Made by a program: the position numbers and the translations under genes
In this document: positions 12,201 through 23,706 of the stretch, in pieces
Layout of the letters: each line of letters opens with the position of its first letter
How positions within the stretch are numbered: position 1 is the first letter of the stretch
Assembly (NCBI GenBank): GCA_015039365.1
Contig: WION01000002.1
Span: 930,001-994,000, forward strand
Reading direction: 5' to 3'
Origin: Amanita rubescens
Lineage: Eukaryota; Basidiomycota; Agaricomycetes; Agaricales; Amanitaceae
Length of the DNA stretch: 64,000 bases
Notes under the pieces: model-generated
Databases searched by the model: none
Told to the model about the DNA's origin: nothing
What the model saw: the letters and a program-made list of their open reading frames with translations, nothing else

Positions 12201-12401
12201 TAAGATACTGACCTGTCCGGTCCAGAACGTCGGCCAAACATCATTCAAAGCGGCGCCTGCGCCTTGGGGTAGCCATGCCGAGAGGTATGGTGTACGGACG
12301 GCCAAGGGGATGGCGGCAGGGTTGAATGGGGTCGCAGTCCAGGAGAAGGCGCGAACGGCAATGACAAAAAGATGAAGCTTGAGGAGGTCCCCAACCAGCA
12401 T
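9275..12401 (-). CDS. Secreted glutaminase, GtaA family
   Basis: An extracellular enzyme hydrolysing L-glutamine to glutamate and ammonia, by homology to Aspergillus GtaA. The start at 12401 precedes a hydrophobic leader (LLKLHLFVIAVRAFS) and the family N-terminus NPAAIPLAVRTPYLSAWLPQ. Then follow VKVDGVPYSFLGAPSVPG, DGVSHHVQMYSDISAEW and the conserved HNDGNDEHMPVEGAWGNLN. SGDLSQLRRY, LANQTNLAIKGIVGIKAMAQ and, near the end, SDWEIWTAAIMTDTASRDL and FRARPVVGGHL complete the match. About a dozen exons; spacing and order match the family over its full length. The last exon is uncertain: two splice choices at about 9430 give stops at 9275 or 9282. It is divergent from the chitinase gene over 213 bp, so co-regulation in nitrogen scavenging is plausible but inferred. 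Confidence 0.87.
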
Positions 12402-12614
12402 TTCTGCGGATAGAATAAGGCCAGCCAGAAGATTTTATTGTGCACAAGAACTAATTGCTCCACATGCATTACGGTACTAGTGATTAGTGTAATCCACAGA
12501 AACATGATGATCGCGAGTACCATAAATAGCACGCGTTGCACTGTCAGCCACTCGTCCGAATTCAAACCTCAAAATCGTCCCCTATGCTCAAGCAGCCCTT
12601 TTCTTTATCCGGTG
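12402..12614. promoter_or_regulatory. Shared promoter region, glutaminase/chitinase
   Basis: 213 bp separate the two divergent start codons of genes for secreted enzymes. I see no clear known operator. Confidence 0.5.
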
Positions 12615-14058
12615 ATGCATCCGGCCACTCCTCTTATTCTCGCCGCGCTGTCTCTGTCGGGCAGCTACGCTATGGTTTTACCAAACAATAGTGATATAAT
12701 CATCGCCTCCTCCTGGCGACCGCATATGCTCTCACTGCCACGTATCCACTACAACACTGGGGATGAAGATCCGCCTGGAAACCTCGACGTGTTTCGTCTG
12801 GCTAACAACACAGGTCCTCTCTTGATGGGGTATTACCCCGACTGGTCCGGAGATGAATTTCCGCCAGAGAAAATTGATTTTAGTCTTTTTGATTGGATCG
12901 ACTTTGCGTTCGCCGTCCCAGACAAGAGTTTCGCGCTGACATGGGACGACCCTGATGTCGCCCCGGACCTCTTACGCCGTCTGGTAAATTTAGCTCATGC
13001 CCATGGTAAGAAAGTCAAACTTAGTGTAGGCGGCTGGACAGGAAGCAAGTCAGTTCATCACGATTTCATTCAAACGCACAGGTTTAATTCCGCTTCCAGG
13101 TACTTTTCTTCCGCGGTTGCCACTCGGGAAAATAGAGAATGGTTTGCACAAAATATTTTGCAGTTGTACCAAGATTTCAGCTTGGATGGCATCGACATCG
13201 ACTGGGAATACCCTGGCCATTCAGGAGAAACCGGAAATTTGGTCAACGCTGACGATTCAAGTAACTTTCTGCTTTTCTTGCGCCGACTGAGGACGTTACT
13301 TCCGTCATCCGCCATAATATCTGCAGCTGCGACTCAACAACCATTCGTCGACACTAATGGGGAAATAATGCTCAATGTGGCTGACTTTGCCGATGTTCTG
13401 GACTGGATTTTGGTAATGAACTACGATACCTGGGACCGTGAGCAGGAGTTTTCGAAGTGCATTTGAAGGTGATCTCATGACTTGTCTAGCTTCAATCACG
13501 CCAGGGCCGAACGCGCCCATGTTTGATGCATGCAAGAATTCAACTCAGCCTGATGCAAGCGCAGTTGGAGCCTATGAATCTTGGACTGCGTCAGATTTTC
13601 CTCCCTCTAAGCTCGTCCTGGGTCTTCCTACGTATGGCTACATGTCACGGTCATTTGCAAACGGTCTGCGGACACGCCGCCTAGAACCCCCAGCAAATGT
13701 AACGGTAGTCATTAACAGTGATGGTGATTCAGAAGGCCAGATCACTTTCCGAGAACTCGTTCAACAGGGTGTCCTTGCAGCTGACGCTGATCCACTAACC
13801 GGCAAAGTTGAATTCGTTGGCTCGGGAGGGTTCGAAAGAGAATGGGACGGATGCTCATGTACACCTTTCTTGCGATCCGCCTCAGCAGGTCAAGTCGTTT
13901 CTTACGACGATCCTCGTTCATTGCGTATGAAGGCAAAGTTTGCTCAACGGAGTGGCATGCTGGGGGTCAATTTGTTCGATATACCAGGCGATACTGATGG
14001 ATGGGACCTAACGTCTGCTGTTGCTGATGTGTTCTTGTCTGACCGCACAATATTATAG
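12615..14058 (+). CDS. Secreted GH18 chitinase
   Basis: Glycoside hydrolase family 18, cleaving beta-1,4-linked N-acetylglucosamine polymers. The start at 12615 opens a signal peptide (MHPATPLILAALSLSGSYA); an in-frame Met further upstream lacks a leader. Exons are 12615-13437 and 13490-14058, joined by a canonical 52-nt intron that converts an apparent stop into TWDP...ITPGPNAP. Total 463 residues. The chain shows LLMGYYPDWSG, KVKLSVGGW, and the catalytic DGIDIDWEYPG with D191, D194, D196 and the proton donor E198. After it come VMNYDTW and LVLGLPTYGY. No chitin-binding module or GPI signal is seen. The 3' end is 38 bp from the convergent PLP1 stop. A role in its own cell-wall remodelling or in fungal/insect chitin degradation cannot be told apart. 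Confidence 0.93.
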
Positions 14059-14095
14059 ATGTCGTGTAAAAGCATGAAATTGGTATACTGAAATC

Positions 14096-15066
14096 CTACA
14101 AGTCAAATATATCTTCACTATCTTGACCGTTCGTACGCTCGGATGGAGCCACGCTGTATATAATTTGCTTTGCTGTAAGCGATCGGCTTAAAACACCTAG
14201 AAACGTGACTTTCATCTAGATATTTACAATCACCGACAACTTACCACAGGAGAGAAGCCGTGTCTCGAGGACAGCTGTAGCGAAGGAGTCCGCATTTCCC
14301 AGTTCCTCAAATCCTATCAGTCTTGGCAAAATCAATCATAAATACGCGGCCCACACAAGATTGTACGTACCGGTCTTTTGATATACCGTCTACAAAACAT
14401 ATGATACACGGCAATACTTTAATGGCCAGCCGTTGCACGAGCCAGGGGACGTTTTCTACGAACACGCGGAAGAACCGCGTCCGAAAGTACTTTGTTGCCA
14501 ACGTCTGACATATTGTCAGAAAGCAATCGACGAAGACCAGCGCAAAAGACGTACCGTAAGATGTTTGTCCATGATCTCACATCGTTTGAAATTGGGGTGA
14601 TAAAAGTGAACCACGCATCTGGGTTCATGCCTATACTAACAATGAGCCTCGACGATGATACGAGAACAAAACACAACTCACGCACTTACACGTACCACCT
14701 CTTTCTCGTCAGTGATCTCAGTGTAAGACCCATGATAATTCTGTTGCATTTCTTTCATGGTCTCTAGTCTGTGCGCAGTTCGATCAGAAGACGTTCAGGG
14801 GGGGCAGGGAACATCTAGTGACGGCACCTTACTCTTTCTTTAGTACCTTCAGACCCTTCTCTCTCAATGCTGGATTGTCATCGTTCTCGATCTCGGCCTC
14901 TAACTCGGCGAACAAGGCATCTTCATCCTCATCCTCATCTTGGTCTCTCGCGCCTCTGTTAGGCTCCAAAACACGCTCTGCAAGCGTAGACAGTTTCGAA
15001 GAGCTGGGTAAATCATCAAGGTTGGTGGGAGAGTTGGTATGGTATATAATAAATAGCTCACCTCAT
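14096..15066 (-). CDS. PLP1: Phosducin-like thioredoxin-fold protein (TXNDC9/Plp1)
   Basis: A co-chaperone of the CCT chaperonin in actin/tubulin folding, by family. Exons read from a 5-nt first exon (ATG AG, 15066-15062) and then SSSKLSTLAERVLEPNRGAR. Further exons give DEDALFAELEAEIENDD, LETMKEMQQNYHGSYTEITD, FRVFVENVPWLVQRLAIKVL with the thioredoxin-like core lacking a CXXC, and FEELGNADSFATAVLETRLL. The C-terminus is QDSEDIFDL and the stop is at 14096-14098. The order matches TXNDC9-type proteins. The minute first exon was chosen because its splice restores MSSSKLSTLAERV in frame; no other Met fits. The gene is divergent from DOM34 over 61 bp and convergent with the chitinase gene. Confidence 0.85.
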
Positions 15067-15127
15067 AGTCCACTGTCACGGTTTAGTAGTTACTAAAATG
15101 GAAAGCCCTCTACTTCATACTACGATC
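15067..15127. promoter_or_regulatory. Very short shared promoter, PLP1/DOM34
   Basis: Only 61 bp separate the two divergent start codons, so the transcripts probably overlap at their 5' ends or share one nucleosome-free region lying inside the genes. Confidence 0.6.
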
Positions 15128-16684
15128 ATGAAGTTGGTCAGCAAACACATAGATAAGCACGGTATTGTATGTCTTCCGCACCTGTTCTGCCATCGCTCAT
15201 GTCAGTTTCCTGAAGGGTCATGTCACCTTACGTCCAGAAGACGATGAAGACATGTGGCATCTCTACAACCTCATACAGCAGAATGACTTCGTCCGTGCTC
15301 CTGCGATCCGGTACGCCTTTCTATTGTCATGCATTCTGGCTAACCTCTCTGGTGCCTTGTACAGTCGAGTCCAATCCGAATCTTCAACCGGGTCAACAGA
15401 ATCACACCGTGTACGCCTGAATCTGACCCTCCAAGTAAGCCGAATGGAGTTTTCGTCTTCATCCGGTGGATCACAAGAAAACCCAACTGAAACCGCAGCT
15501 CCTGTGCCCGGACACCAATCGAGAGCCTCAGTGTCTATTTCTGGACGAGTTACATCTGAAAATCCCCATGTCAAGCTAGGCGCACATCACACTCTGGATA
15601 TTGAAGTCAATCGTGACGTCAGAATTGAGAAAGTGGATGGGTGGGATAGTATTGCGCTTAGACGCGTGGAAGAGGCTATCATTCCGGGCAGAGGCGCAGA
15701 AGTTGGTGCTATCGTATGTGGAGAGGGGATCGCAGCCTTCTGCTTACTCTCCCAACACATGACGGTGGTGACTCATCGGATCTCAATGCAAATCCCTCGG
15801 AAATCGGGCGCATTTGGAGCTTCACAGCACGAGAAGGGGCTGACTAGATTCTATTCGACCCTATATGACACCTTCATCAGACACATTCCTTTCGGCAATG
15901 TCGGGTTGAAAGCTATTGTCATTGCAAGTCCTGGATGGGTCAGAGAATCTATAGCTGACTATATGGATCACGGAGGCCGGTCGAAGGGGTGACAAAATAT
16001 TGCAAAGAGCAGTTGCGAGAGAAGCTACTAAAGGTCCACATCAGTAGTCCGCACGTTCATAGCTTAGTGGAAGCAATTAGGAGTCCGGAGGTAAGAAAAG
16101 TCACCTGCTCTTAATCTACTAATTTATTCTTCCCAAGATTGTTTCGCAATTGAAAGAAACGAAGTTTGCGCGGGAGGGTCTTGCGTTGGAAAGGCAAGTA
16201 ATTGCCTTTGTTGGCATTGGGTATGTAGACCAACAAGACAACTAGGTTTTTTAAGATGCTTTCCACGGACGAAATGAGGGCATGGTATGGTCCTGGACAT
16301 GTTTGCCTAGCGGCAGACCGAGGTGCCATAGGCACACTATTGATCTCTGACGAACTTTTTCGGTACGTTTCTACTACTATTCTATCCAGCATGACACATA
16401 TTTGGTCTAGTTCGAGCAACCCTATTGAACGTAAAAAGTTCGTTTCCTTAGTAGAAGCTGTACAGCAGAAGGGAGGGGAGGTCCAGATTTTTTCAAGTAT
16501 GCATGAATCTGGCCAACGTGAGTAATCGGTGTATTGTCTCTTCGATACTAAACTATGAATAGAGCTGAATCAATTGACTGGAATTGCTGCTATTCTGACA
16601 TTCCCGCTCGACATAGAGGTTGTTGAAGCGGAAGAGAAGGAAGAAGAAAGGCGACAACGAGAGGAGTTGGGTGAGAGTGGGTGA
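15128..16684 (+). CDS. DOM34: Dom34/pelota ribosome-rescue factor, frame disrupted
   Basis: Dom34 with Hbs1 releases stalled ribosomes in no-go decay. Exon 1 (15128-15166) gives [13 protein letters not shown], exon 2 (15216-15310) [17 protein letters not shown], exon 3 from 15365 [32 protein letters not shown] and [13 protein letters not shown]. After SIADYM (about 15964) the frame slips by one base into [16 protein letters not shown]. It slips again near 16014 into [17 protein letters not shown], with no intron that explains either change. Later exons (16138-16193, 16246 onward) give [47 protein letters not shown] and [20 protein letters not shown], stop 16682-16684. Intron 4 is GC-AG. Either two base-call errors or a damaged gene; all flanking domains are intact. 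Confidence 0.85.
16194..16245 (+). other. GC-AG intron in DOM34
   Basis: The donor is GCAAGTAATT and the acceptor CTAG. Splicing GAAAG|...|GTTTTTTAAGATG restores ERFFKML in frame. The GT two bases further on would shift the frame. Length 52 nt. Confidence 0.8.
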
Positions 16685-16782
16685 ATGTATGACTACTGGT
16701 GATGTCAGACCCGATCGATGCTGCAGATCGATCGTGGCCGAAAACCTATAAAATGAACTCCATCGTCTAACATCCTCCTACA

Positions 16783-18977
16783 ATGAAACCATCAAGAAAT
16801 CTGAGCAGCTCCCCTTCCTCTCCCCGAAAGCGTCTTCGTCTGGCACACGCCCAATTTAATCCAATTAAAATAGCCTCCCCAGAAGCAGCCTCTGCTGTCG
16901 ACGCTGATCCTCCGCTTCCAAAACTTTTAAAGGCGGTAAAGGATGGCGTTAAGAACCCGCCCAAGACAAGCGCCGTAGTGTACTGGATGAGGATGAGCGA
17001 TCTCAGGCGTACGTTTGATTCCTCCCGATCCATAGCCCCCGCTAACGCATTTTAGTAAATGACAATGGAGCTTTGTCGCTTGCTGCCCAACAGGCCGCTC
17101 ATGAAGAGGTTCCGCTATTGACTATCTTCGTAATCAGTCCAGAAGACTACATCGCTCATGATCAGGGTTCTCGCCGAATCGATTTTACGCTTCGCAACCT
17201 GAAAATTCTTCAAGTGCGTTGCTCACAATCTATCTCCTGCAAACTATTCAGGATTTTGTATTAGGCTACCTTGTTAAACCTTAACATTCCACTTTACGTT
17301 TTTAGTCATGCACCCCGCAAAACGCTACCGTCACGCGTTATATCGTTATTAACCGATCTCGGATGTACCAGCCTTTTCGGGAACATTGAGTACGAGCTGG
17401 ACGAGCTTAGGCGAGACATCGCAGTCTGCCAATTAGCTGAAGCTGGATCTATTCAAGCTACGTTTGTTCACAATAAGTGCATAATCGAGCCTGGCCTCTT
17501 ATTAACAGGCCAGCATAAGACTTACGCGGTATGAACTCCAATGCGGCCTAGTGCTATTTTCGACTCATACTATATATGCAGGTATTTTCGCCGTTTTATC
17601 GAAAATGGATAACTGAGCTTAACGAACATATCGACGAGCATCTCAAAGATTATACGTTCAGCTATTCAAATCCGACCTCTGTCAGATCGTCTGAAAAACT
17701 TTCCTTCTTATTTGACAGTGACGTTCCCGATGCTCTTCCCGGTTTTGAATCTAGTCCGGCACAGGATCAGCTGATGATTGACGTTTGGCCGGCTGGTGAG
17801 GACGCTGCGAACGCGGTGCGTGGAACTTATATTGACCTACATGCACAATTGATCGTAGAATAGATGCTTCAGTCGCTTTCTGTCCACTAAAGCACGTCGT
17901 TCACAACTTGGAGCGGCCGATCCTCTTGCCCATGGAGAAGAAAAAAATCAGTCCAGCAGTCGCATCGCGAAGTACGCAGAAGATCGCGATAGAGTTGATA
18001 GTGACACCACAAGTAGACTAAGGTCATTCATGATCTCGCTGTTTACATTCTCGATCTCACACTGCTGGTCCCAGTCCATATCTCTCTGCTGGTGTCTTGT
18101 CTCCCAGGGCTTGCGTGCGAGAAACCATGTCTCTACAACAGTCCCGCAAAGTAGATGGGAAAAAGGATTCTGGCGTCGGCCGTTGGCTACAGGAAATGGC
18201 TTGGCGCGATTTCTACACCCACACGCTAGCCGCTCACCCTAGAGTCTCAATGGGCCGTCCGTATCTAGAGAAGTTTTCCTCTGTTGTATGGGAGAATCAT
18301 CAAGCTACTATCGATACGGATGAGTCTGACACTTCATGTTCCGAGATGGACTCTGAAAATTTACGACGATGGAAAGAAGGTAAAACAGGGGTTCCCATTG
18401 TGGATGCAGCCATGCGTTGTCTCGGAGAAATGGGCTGGGTACACAACAGAATGAGAATGATCAGTGCCATGTATCTGACAAAGGACCTGATGATTGATTG
18501 GCGTGTGGGAGAGCGAGTACGTGAATCTAATCATCTTTCGGGTTGTTCTCACTGGTGTACAGTATTTCATGGAGCAACTGATCGACGGTGACCTCGCATC
18601 GAATAATGGTGGCTGGCAGTGGTGCGCTAGCACTGGAGTTGATTCTTGTCCTTACTTCAGGATATTCAATCCTTATTCACAAAGTTCCAAAGTACGTTGA
18701 ATTATCATTAGACAGATAACTCCTGAGTTCTGCAAGGTTGATCCAACTGGCGCTTTCATAAAGCATTGGGTTCCAGAGCTGCGAGAGTTGAGTGGGCCTG
18801 GTAAGTGTAATGCAAGAAACCTCTTTTTTGATTCATTGTTCAAAACATTGTGCGCTAGAACTGTACAAACCGTCTCCCGCCGTCGCAGACAGACTCGGGT
18901 ATCCGAGACCACTTATTGAACATGAACAAGCAAGGGAAAGAGCACTAAGGCGTTATAAGAGCCCTGGCAAGGTATAA
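16783..18977 (+). CDS. PHR1: Class I CPD photolyase
   Basis: Repairs cyclobutane pyrimidine dimers with light. The start at 16783 precedes a basic tail ([13 protein letters not shown]) that may direct the protein to nucleus or mitochondria. The alpha/beta antenna domain begins at [11 protein letters not shown], and later exons give [14 protein letters not shown] and [14 protein letters not shown]. The FAD domain has [79 protein letters not shown] and [15 protein letters not shown]. Near the end come [12 protein letters not shown] and FIKHWVPEL. The WQWCASTG and NPYSQS patterns favour CPD over 6-4 photolyase. An apparent stop after 17860 disappears when the acceptor GATCGTAG is used. About nine exons; stop at 18977. 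Convergent with MET6. Confidence 0.93.
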
Positions 18978-19237
18978 GTGTATGCGAAGAGACTCGTTTA
19001 TCGTTTTCGATGTCTGGAGATACATTTGACTCTTTTGAACTAAATATACGGGATTGTTGAAATCTCCAAAGCCTCGCCTCTGTAAGCATCGAACCAGTCC
19101 CACTGGTAACCGCCCATCAACCCCGGTGGGACAAAGCACCAATAATCTGTTGGCGTAAGGCGTCCACATTGCAGTGTCTGATAAATAATGAAGCCACCGG
19201 AAACTCAAAGCGCTGTTGAAGCGGAAGGTGAATGTGT

Positions 19238-21934
19238 TCAGGCATAAGTCTCACGCGCCCACTTGGCAGCTTCGACCACGTTGATAAGAGCGGCTATTGT
19301 TACAAGTAAAAATTCCGTATCATTTTGAGGTAAGACGCCCCTTACCTTCGGTTTCCTTCCAGGCTCGAGTTTTAAGGCCACAATCCTGTAAAGGTTAAGC
19401 CAAGACCAACATTGTAGGACATGCGACTCACAGGGTTGACGAACAGAAGGTCAGCAGGGAGGAGGGCAACGGTATCCCTCAAACGGTCTTTAATTTCTTG
19501 TTGACTGGGCACACGGGGCGAATGAATGTCATAGACACCAGGTCCAATTTGATTAGAATAGCTGTAGGACTTGAAGGCATTCAGAAGTTTCATGTCACTC
19601 TTCGAAGCTTCGATGGAGATGACGTCGGCATCCAGGCGTTGGATAGATGGGAAGATATCGTTGAAATCTGAGTAGCAGAAGTGCGAATGTGTCTGGAGGT
19701 TGTCAGTGACTCCGGCGGTGGAGAGCTTGAATGAATCCACAGCCCATTTGAGATATTCGTCCCAGTCGGAGCGTCGAAGAGGAAGCTAGCATCGGGTCAA
19801 TTGCAAGGAATGCCGTTCAGGTAGTGCACTTACACCCTCACGGATAGCTGGTTCATCAACCTGAATGGCCTTGATTCCCCCCTCCTCGAGGTCAATTACT
19901 TCGTCTCTTAAGGCTAAAGCAAGCTGTTTAGATTGCAATTCTCGAGAAACGTCGGCACGCGGGAACGACCAGTTCAAAATCGTGACAGGACCAGTAAGCA
20001 TGCCCTTCATAGGCTTGCTGGTGATGCTTTGCGCATACCTACTCCATTTCACCGTCATCGGTCCGGATCTGCTGACATCAGAGACGATGATGGGCGGGCG
20101 CACATAACTTTTGAACATAAACAAATGACACAGGATTTGCATGGCGAGCGGCTTACCGAGAACCGTAGCTCTGCACCCAAGCATTTTGAGTGAAAACAAA
20201 TCCATGGAGTTGCTCTCCGAAATACTGGACCATGTCATTGCGTTCGGGTTCTCCATGTACAAGCAAGTCGAGACCAATGCGCTCTTGGAAACGCACAACT
20301 AGTTCAATTTCTTTCTTGATGAATTCTTCGTACTCTTCTGGAGTGATTTCTTTTTTGGTCAGCTTTGCACGAGCGAGACGAATCTCTTTGGTTTGCTGAG
20401 AGAATTGTGAGCAGGTATACTATTAGCGCTGATATATTTAACGCACGGGGAAAGATCCGATAGTTGTCGTAGGGAATTTCGGTAGGTTAAGGTGCTTGGC
20501 TTGAATTTCTTTACGAATGGCAAAGGGGCTCTTACGCTCGAGCATGTCAGGCGTTATAGCATCGACACGCTTGCGAACGGCATCATCAGAGTTCTTCTCG
20601 AAATCACGCCTCTTGGCGATAGATTGTCTATTTTCTTCAAGCGCGGCTGCAGTCTTAGAGTCCTGGGAGCCAGAAAGTGCAGCAGCGATAATGGCCACCT
20701 CCGATGCTTTCTCCAATGCAAATGAAAACCAATCCTTCTGTTCTGACGTTAATTTTTTCTCTGATGCGAGAGTGACCGGCGTATGCAAGAGCGACGAGGA
20801 TGTTGCAACAATGACACGATCTTGACCAAGACCTTCGACAGCCTTCTGACCAAGTTCTATAGCCGCTTTGAAATCTGTCTTCCAGATATTACGTCCAGAA
20901 ACCAAGCCCAGAGACAGAATGATCGGTGTTGGCTTGATGGCCGCAATAACTTCATCAAGCTGACCCGGGGCGCGGTCCAAATCAATATGAAGTCCTGCTA
21001 TGGGAAGTCTTGCAATATAGTTGATGTTAGAATCAAGACGAGAGAAGTAGGTGGTAAGGAGAATTTTTGGAGAGACCGGAGAGAGCTCGGTGTAGGCCTC
21101 AGTATACTCGCGCTCGAGTTTTGCGCCGATATCCAAGGCGAGTATGGGTTCATCAATCTGTACCCACTCAACTCCTGCATTCTTCAGGTCTGCCAGGAGA
21201 GTCTTGTACACCGGAAGTAACTTGGACAAGAGGGAAATGGGCTGGAAACCGATGGCAGAGCCCTTGGCCGGCTTTCCAAGAACAAGGAAAGAAACGGGGC
21301 CAAGGATAACGGGACGAGTAGTAATCCCAGAAGCTTGAGCCTCTCTGTATTCTTCGAGAGCTTTGTTGAAGTTCAGCTTGAAGTCGGTCTCCTCGGAGAA
21401 CTCGGGTACAACATAATGATAGTTGGAATCAAACCTGCGGTACAGCGTTGGAAAAACTGTGCAGATCAAATATAACGCTTACCATTTCTTCATTTCGGAC
21501 GCGGGGACATCGACGGTATCAGTCTGGCGGCCACGACCCATGGCGAAGTACACGTCAAGAGGTGACAGACCAAGTCCGACATAACGCTTCGGGATCACGT
21601 TGAACGAAGCAGAGTGATCCAAAACATGGTCATAGAGGGAGAATTCACCAGCTAAATACGTACGATGATTAGGTCTATCCCTGGTTATATATTTTTATCA
21701 TACCTCGGTATGAAATTCACGCCATGGTCCTTTCACACTAGTCCAGCTCTCTTTTTTCACCTCTGCGGCTGCTTTTGTGAGTTCATCGGCAGGAGATCTT
21801 GCCTGCCCAGTAAGCCTCGACGGCCTTCTTCACCTCACGATTAGCACCTGATCGCAACACATCAGGATCAATCGGCACACGTTAGCATCTTACACACCGA
21901 TGCGAGGAAAACCGAGTACACTCGAAGACACCAT
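19238..21934 (-). CDS. MET6: Cobalamin-independent methionine synthase, one frame break
   Basis: Transfers the methyl group of 5-methyl-tetrahydropteroyltri-L-glutamate to homocysteine. It starts at [13 protein letters not shown] (21934), intron, then [18 protein letters not shown]. At about 21797 the sequence TCC-T-GCC puts the next codons ([16 protein letters not shown]) in another frame, with no splice site to explain it. Later exons are intact: [19 protein letters not shown], the long exon 21469-20438 with [14 protein letters not shown] and [12 protein letters not shown], then [51 protein letters not shown] with zinc-ligand His/Cys residues, [14 protein letters not shown] and the end WARETYA, stop 19238-19240. 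Also the phase of the intron near 21660-21715 is off by one. Function is clear; the 5' lesions look like sequencing error or a defective allele. Confidence 0.92.
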
Positions 21935-22250
21935 TCTCTGACACTTGCAAGGGAAGAAAGACCAGATAGTGGTTACAGAAGAAGAAAACACACGGTTTCA
22001 AATTAAACTTAAAAACGCCTGTAGAACAGCACGTGGAGCGCGATCGATTATTCGATAATCACATCAGCACGAAGTTTCGGCCGTAAGTGTAACGTAAGCA
22101 GCACGCCTGATGCTGCCCTACTGTTTTCTCAAAGTTCTGTGTTCCACTGTCACTCCAAGAAGTGTTTTTGAACCGTTTCTGAATTATAACTGTATTATAT
22201 ATAACGCGACAAAGTCCGGAAATAACATCATCCTCGCAGAATCAACTATA
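21935..22250. other. MET6 upstream region / kinase 3' flank
   Basis: 316 bp between the MET6 start and the kinase stop on the same strand. It is AT-rich near 22170-22210 and holds the MET6 promoter by position. No gene is seen. Confidence 0.5.
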
Positions 22251-23706
22251 TCATGATGCCTCCTTCGGCGAAAACCCAGCAAACCTTGTCACTGCCATTC
22301 GGAACATACGGGTGTGCTTAGCAAAGGGCCTTTTGATTTTAGACAAAATATCGGATGCACCAGAAACGTGGGTGTTCAATGTCAGACCTCTCATTTCGTC
22401 TTCTATGTCGGGGATATATATTTTCGGGTCTACTGCTTTCGTTGCTGGCGTTATCGGACCTTCGCTTTCCTGTCCGGATCCAGAGGTCCCAGAGTTGGTT
22501 TCCTTTGCAGTTGTCGGACAGTCGCTTGGATCAGCATCGTTCGCAGGAACCAAGACCGCACTTGCTGGAGTCTCTTCAACTTCTGGACTTCTGAACTTGT
22601 AGTACTCGTCCGAGCTGAGCGAGGAATTATCAGATCTGGACCGCACACCATCGGCCTGTGCGTTGCCGTCCGCTTGGTTATGTGCAATCGCGTCAACCAC
22701 CTGGCTATGCTCTTCTTCTGTCCAGAAGAATGTATCAAGAGCGAGGATATCTTCGCGCAATTCCGGAAGGGAAATACGACAACATGGGTCGACAAAGATT
22801 TTCTTCAGAATATCGTTTGCGGCTTTCGAAATCGGTAAACCCTTCAATAGGAAATTGTCGTCGCATAGATATGCTGCATAGCACTCATCTTCGACTATTG
22901 CATATCGCCATGGGTTGTGCCCGGATATCAGATTGGTCAAAATCACGCCGAGTGACCATATGTCACTTATCCGTGTTGAAAACGGACGACCCTCGTAGGA
23001 ACCCTTTCCAATGCACTCTGTTGTGGTTTAATCGTCGCAGAAAACCGCTGATCCAGGACAAAAACATACCTGGACTCATGTAATGTGAACTTCCAAAACC
23101 AAATTCCGTAGAGAAGTCATCCCAAGTGGACAGTCCAAAATCAGCCAGAAAGATACGTGCGCCGTCCTCAGAGACGAGGATATTCTCGGGTTTTATGTCT
23201 CGATGGGATACGCCTTGCTGGTGGCAGTATTGGACTGCATCGATAAGCTGCACAAATACCCATTTGACCAACTCGTCGTTTCTCTCGAATAGTTTGCGTT
23301 CCGTTAGTGCGGTGAAAAGGTCGCCGCCGGCACAGAAATCAAGGACGACATAGACGAAGAACCGATCGTAGACGACCTTGTGCAATGTTACAATATTTGG
23401 GTGATGGTGAACCATGCTTTGGATCACAAGTTCCCGCTTCTGGAGCTGGTCCTGACGACAACCTGGTGTCAGCTTGCAAAGACATTTAACAGCATAGTAC
23501 TTCCTTTTGGCCTTGGAAGAGGTCCTGTCGACCGCCAAGTAGACCTTCCCATAAGCGCCTGATCCCAGACTATCCAGTAGCTGGAGACGACCTTCATCAA
23601 TGACAACGCTAGCGAAGTCGGGCATGTATTCGGTAATGACATCGACGCGGCGAACCATAGTGAAAAGTGAAAAAGGAGCGATAGAATCTCTTCGGAAAAC
23701 CTTCAA
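22251..23706 (-). CDS. Ser/Thr protein kinase, Ran1/Sks1-like
   Basis: A complete kinase core. The P-loop is LGSGAYGKVYL, the VAIK-equivalent lysine is in KYYAVKCL, and then come HHPNIVTLHKVV and VYVVLDFCAGGDLF. The catalytic loop is HRDIKPENIL, followed by the Mg loop DFGLS and a P+1 loop SPECIGKGSYEG in which the usual APE is SPE. An intron near 22970-23070 interrupts the activation segment, after which ISDIWSLGVILTNLISGHNPW follows. The C-terminal tail of about 150 residues is acidic/Ser-rich and ends FSPKEAS. The two-exon arrangement and the HPNIVTLHKVV pattern fit the fungal Ran1/Vhs1/Sks1 family linked to nutrient response and meiosis control; the specific role is inference. Start may be 23706 or the internal Met at 23658 (MVRRVDV). 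Upstream it faces the polyol dehydrogenase gene across 355 bp. Confidence 0.88.

Noticed and set aside
17818..17880. Apparent frameshift/stop in the photolyase after [10 protein letters not shown]
   Set aside because: Using the acceptor GATCGTAG instead of GAATAG gives an in-frame join to [18 protein letters not shown]; an ordinary intron explains it.
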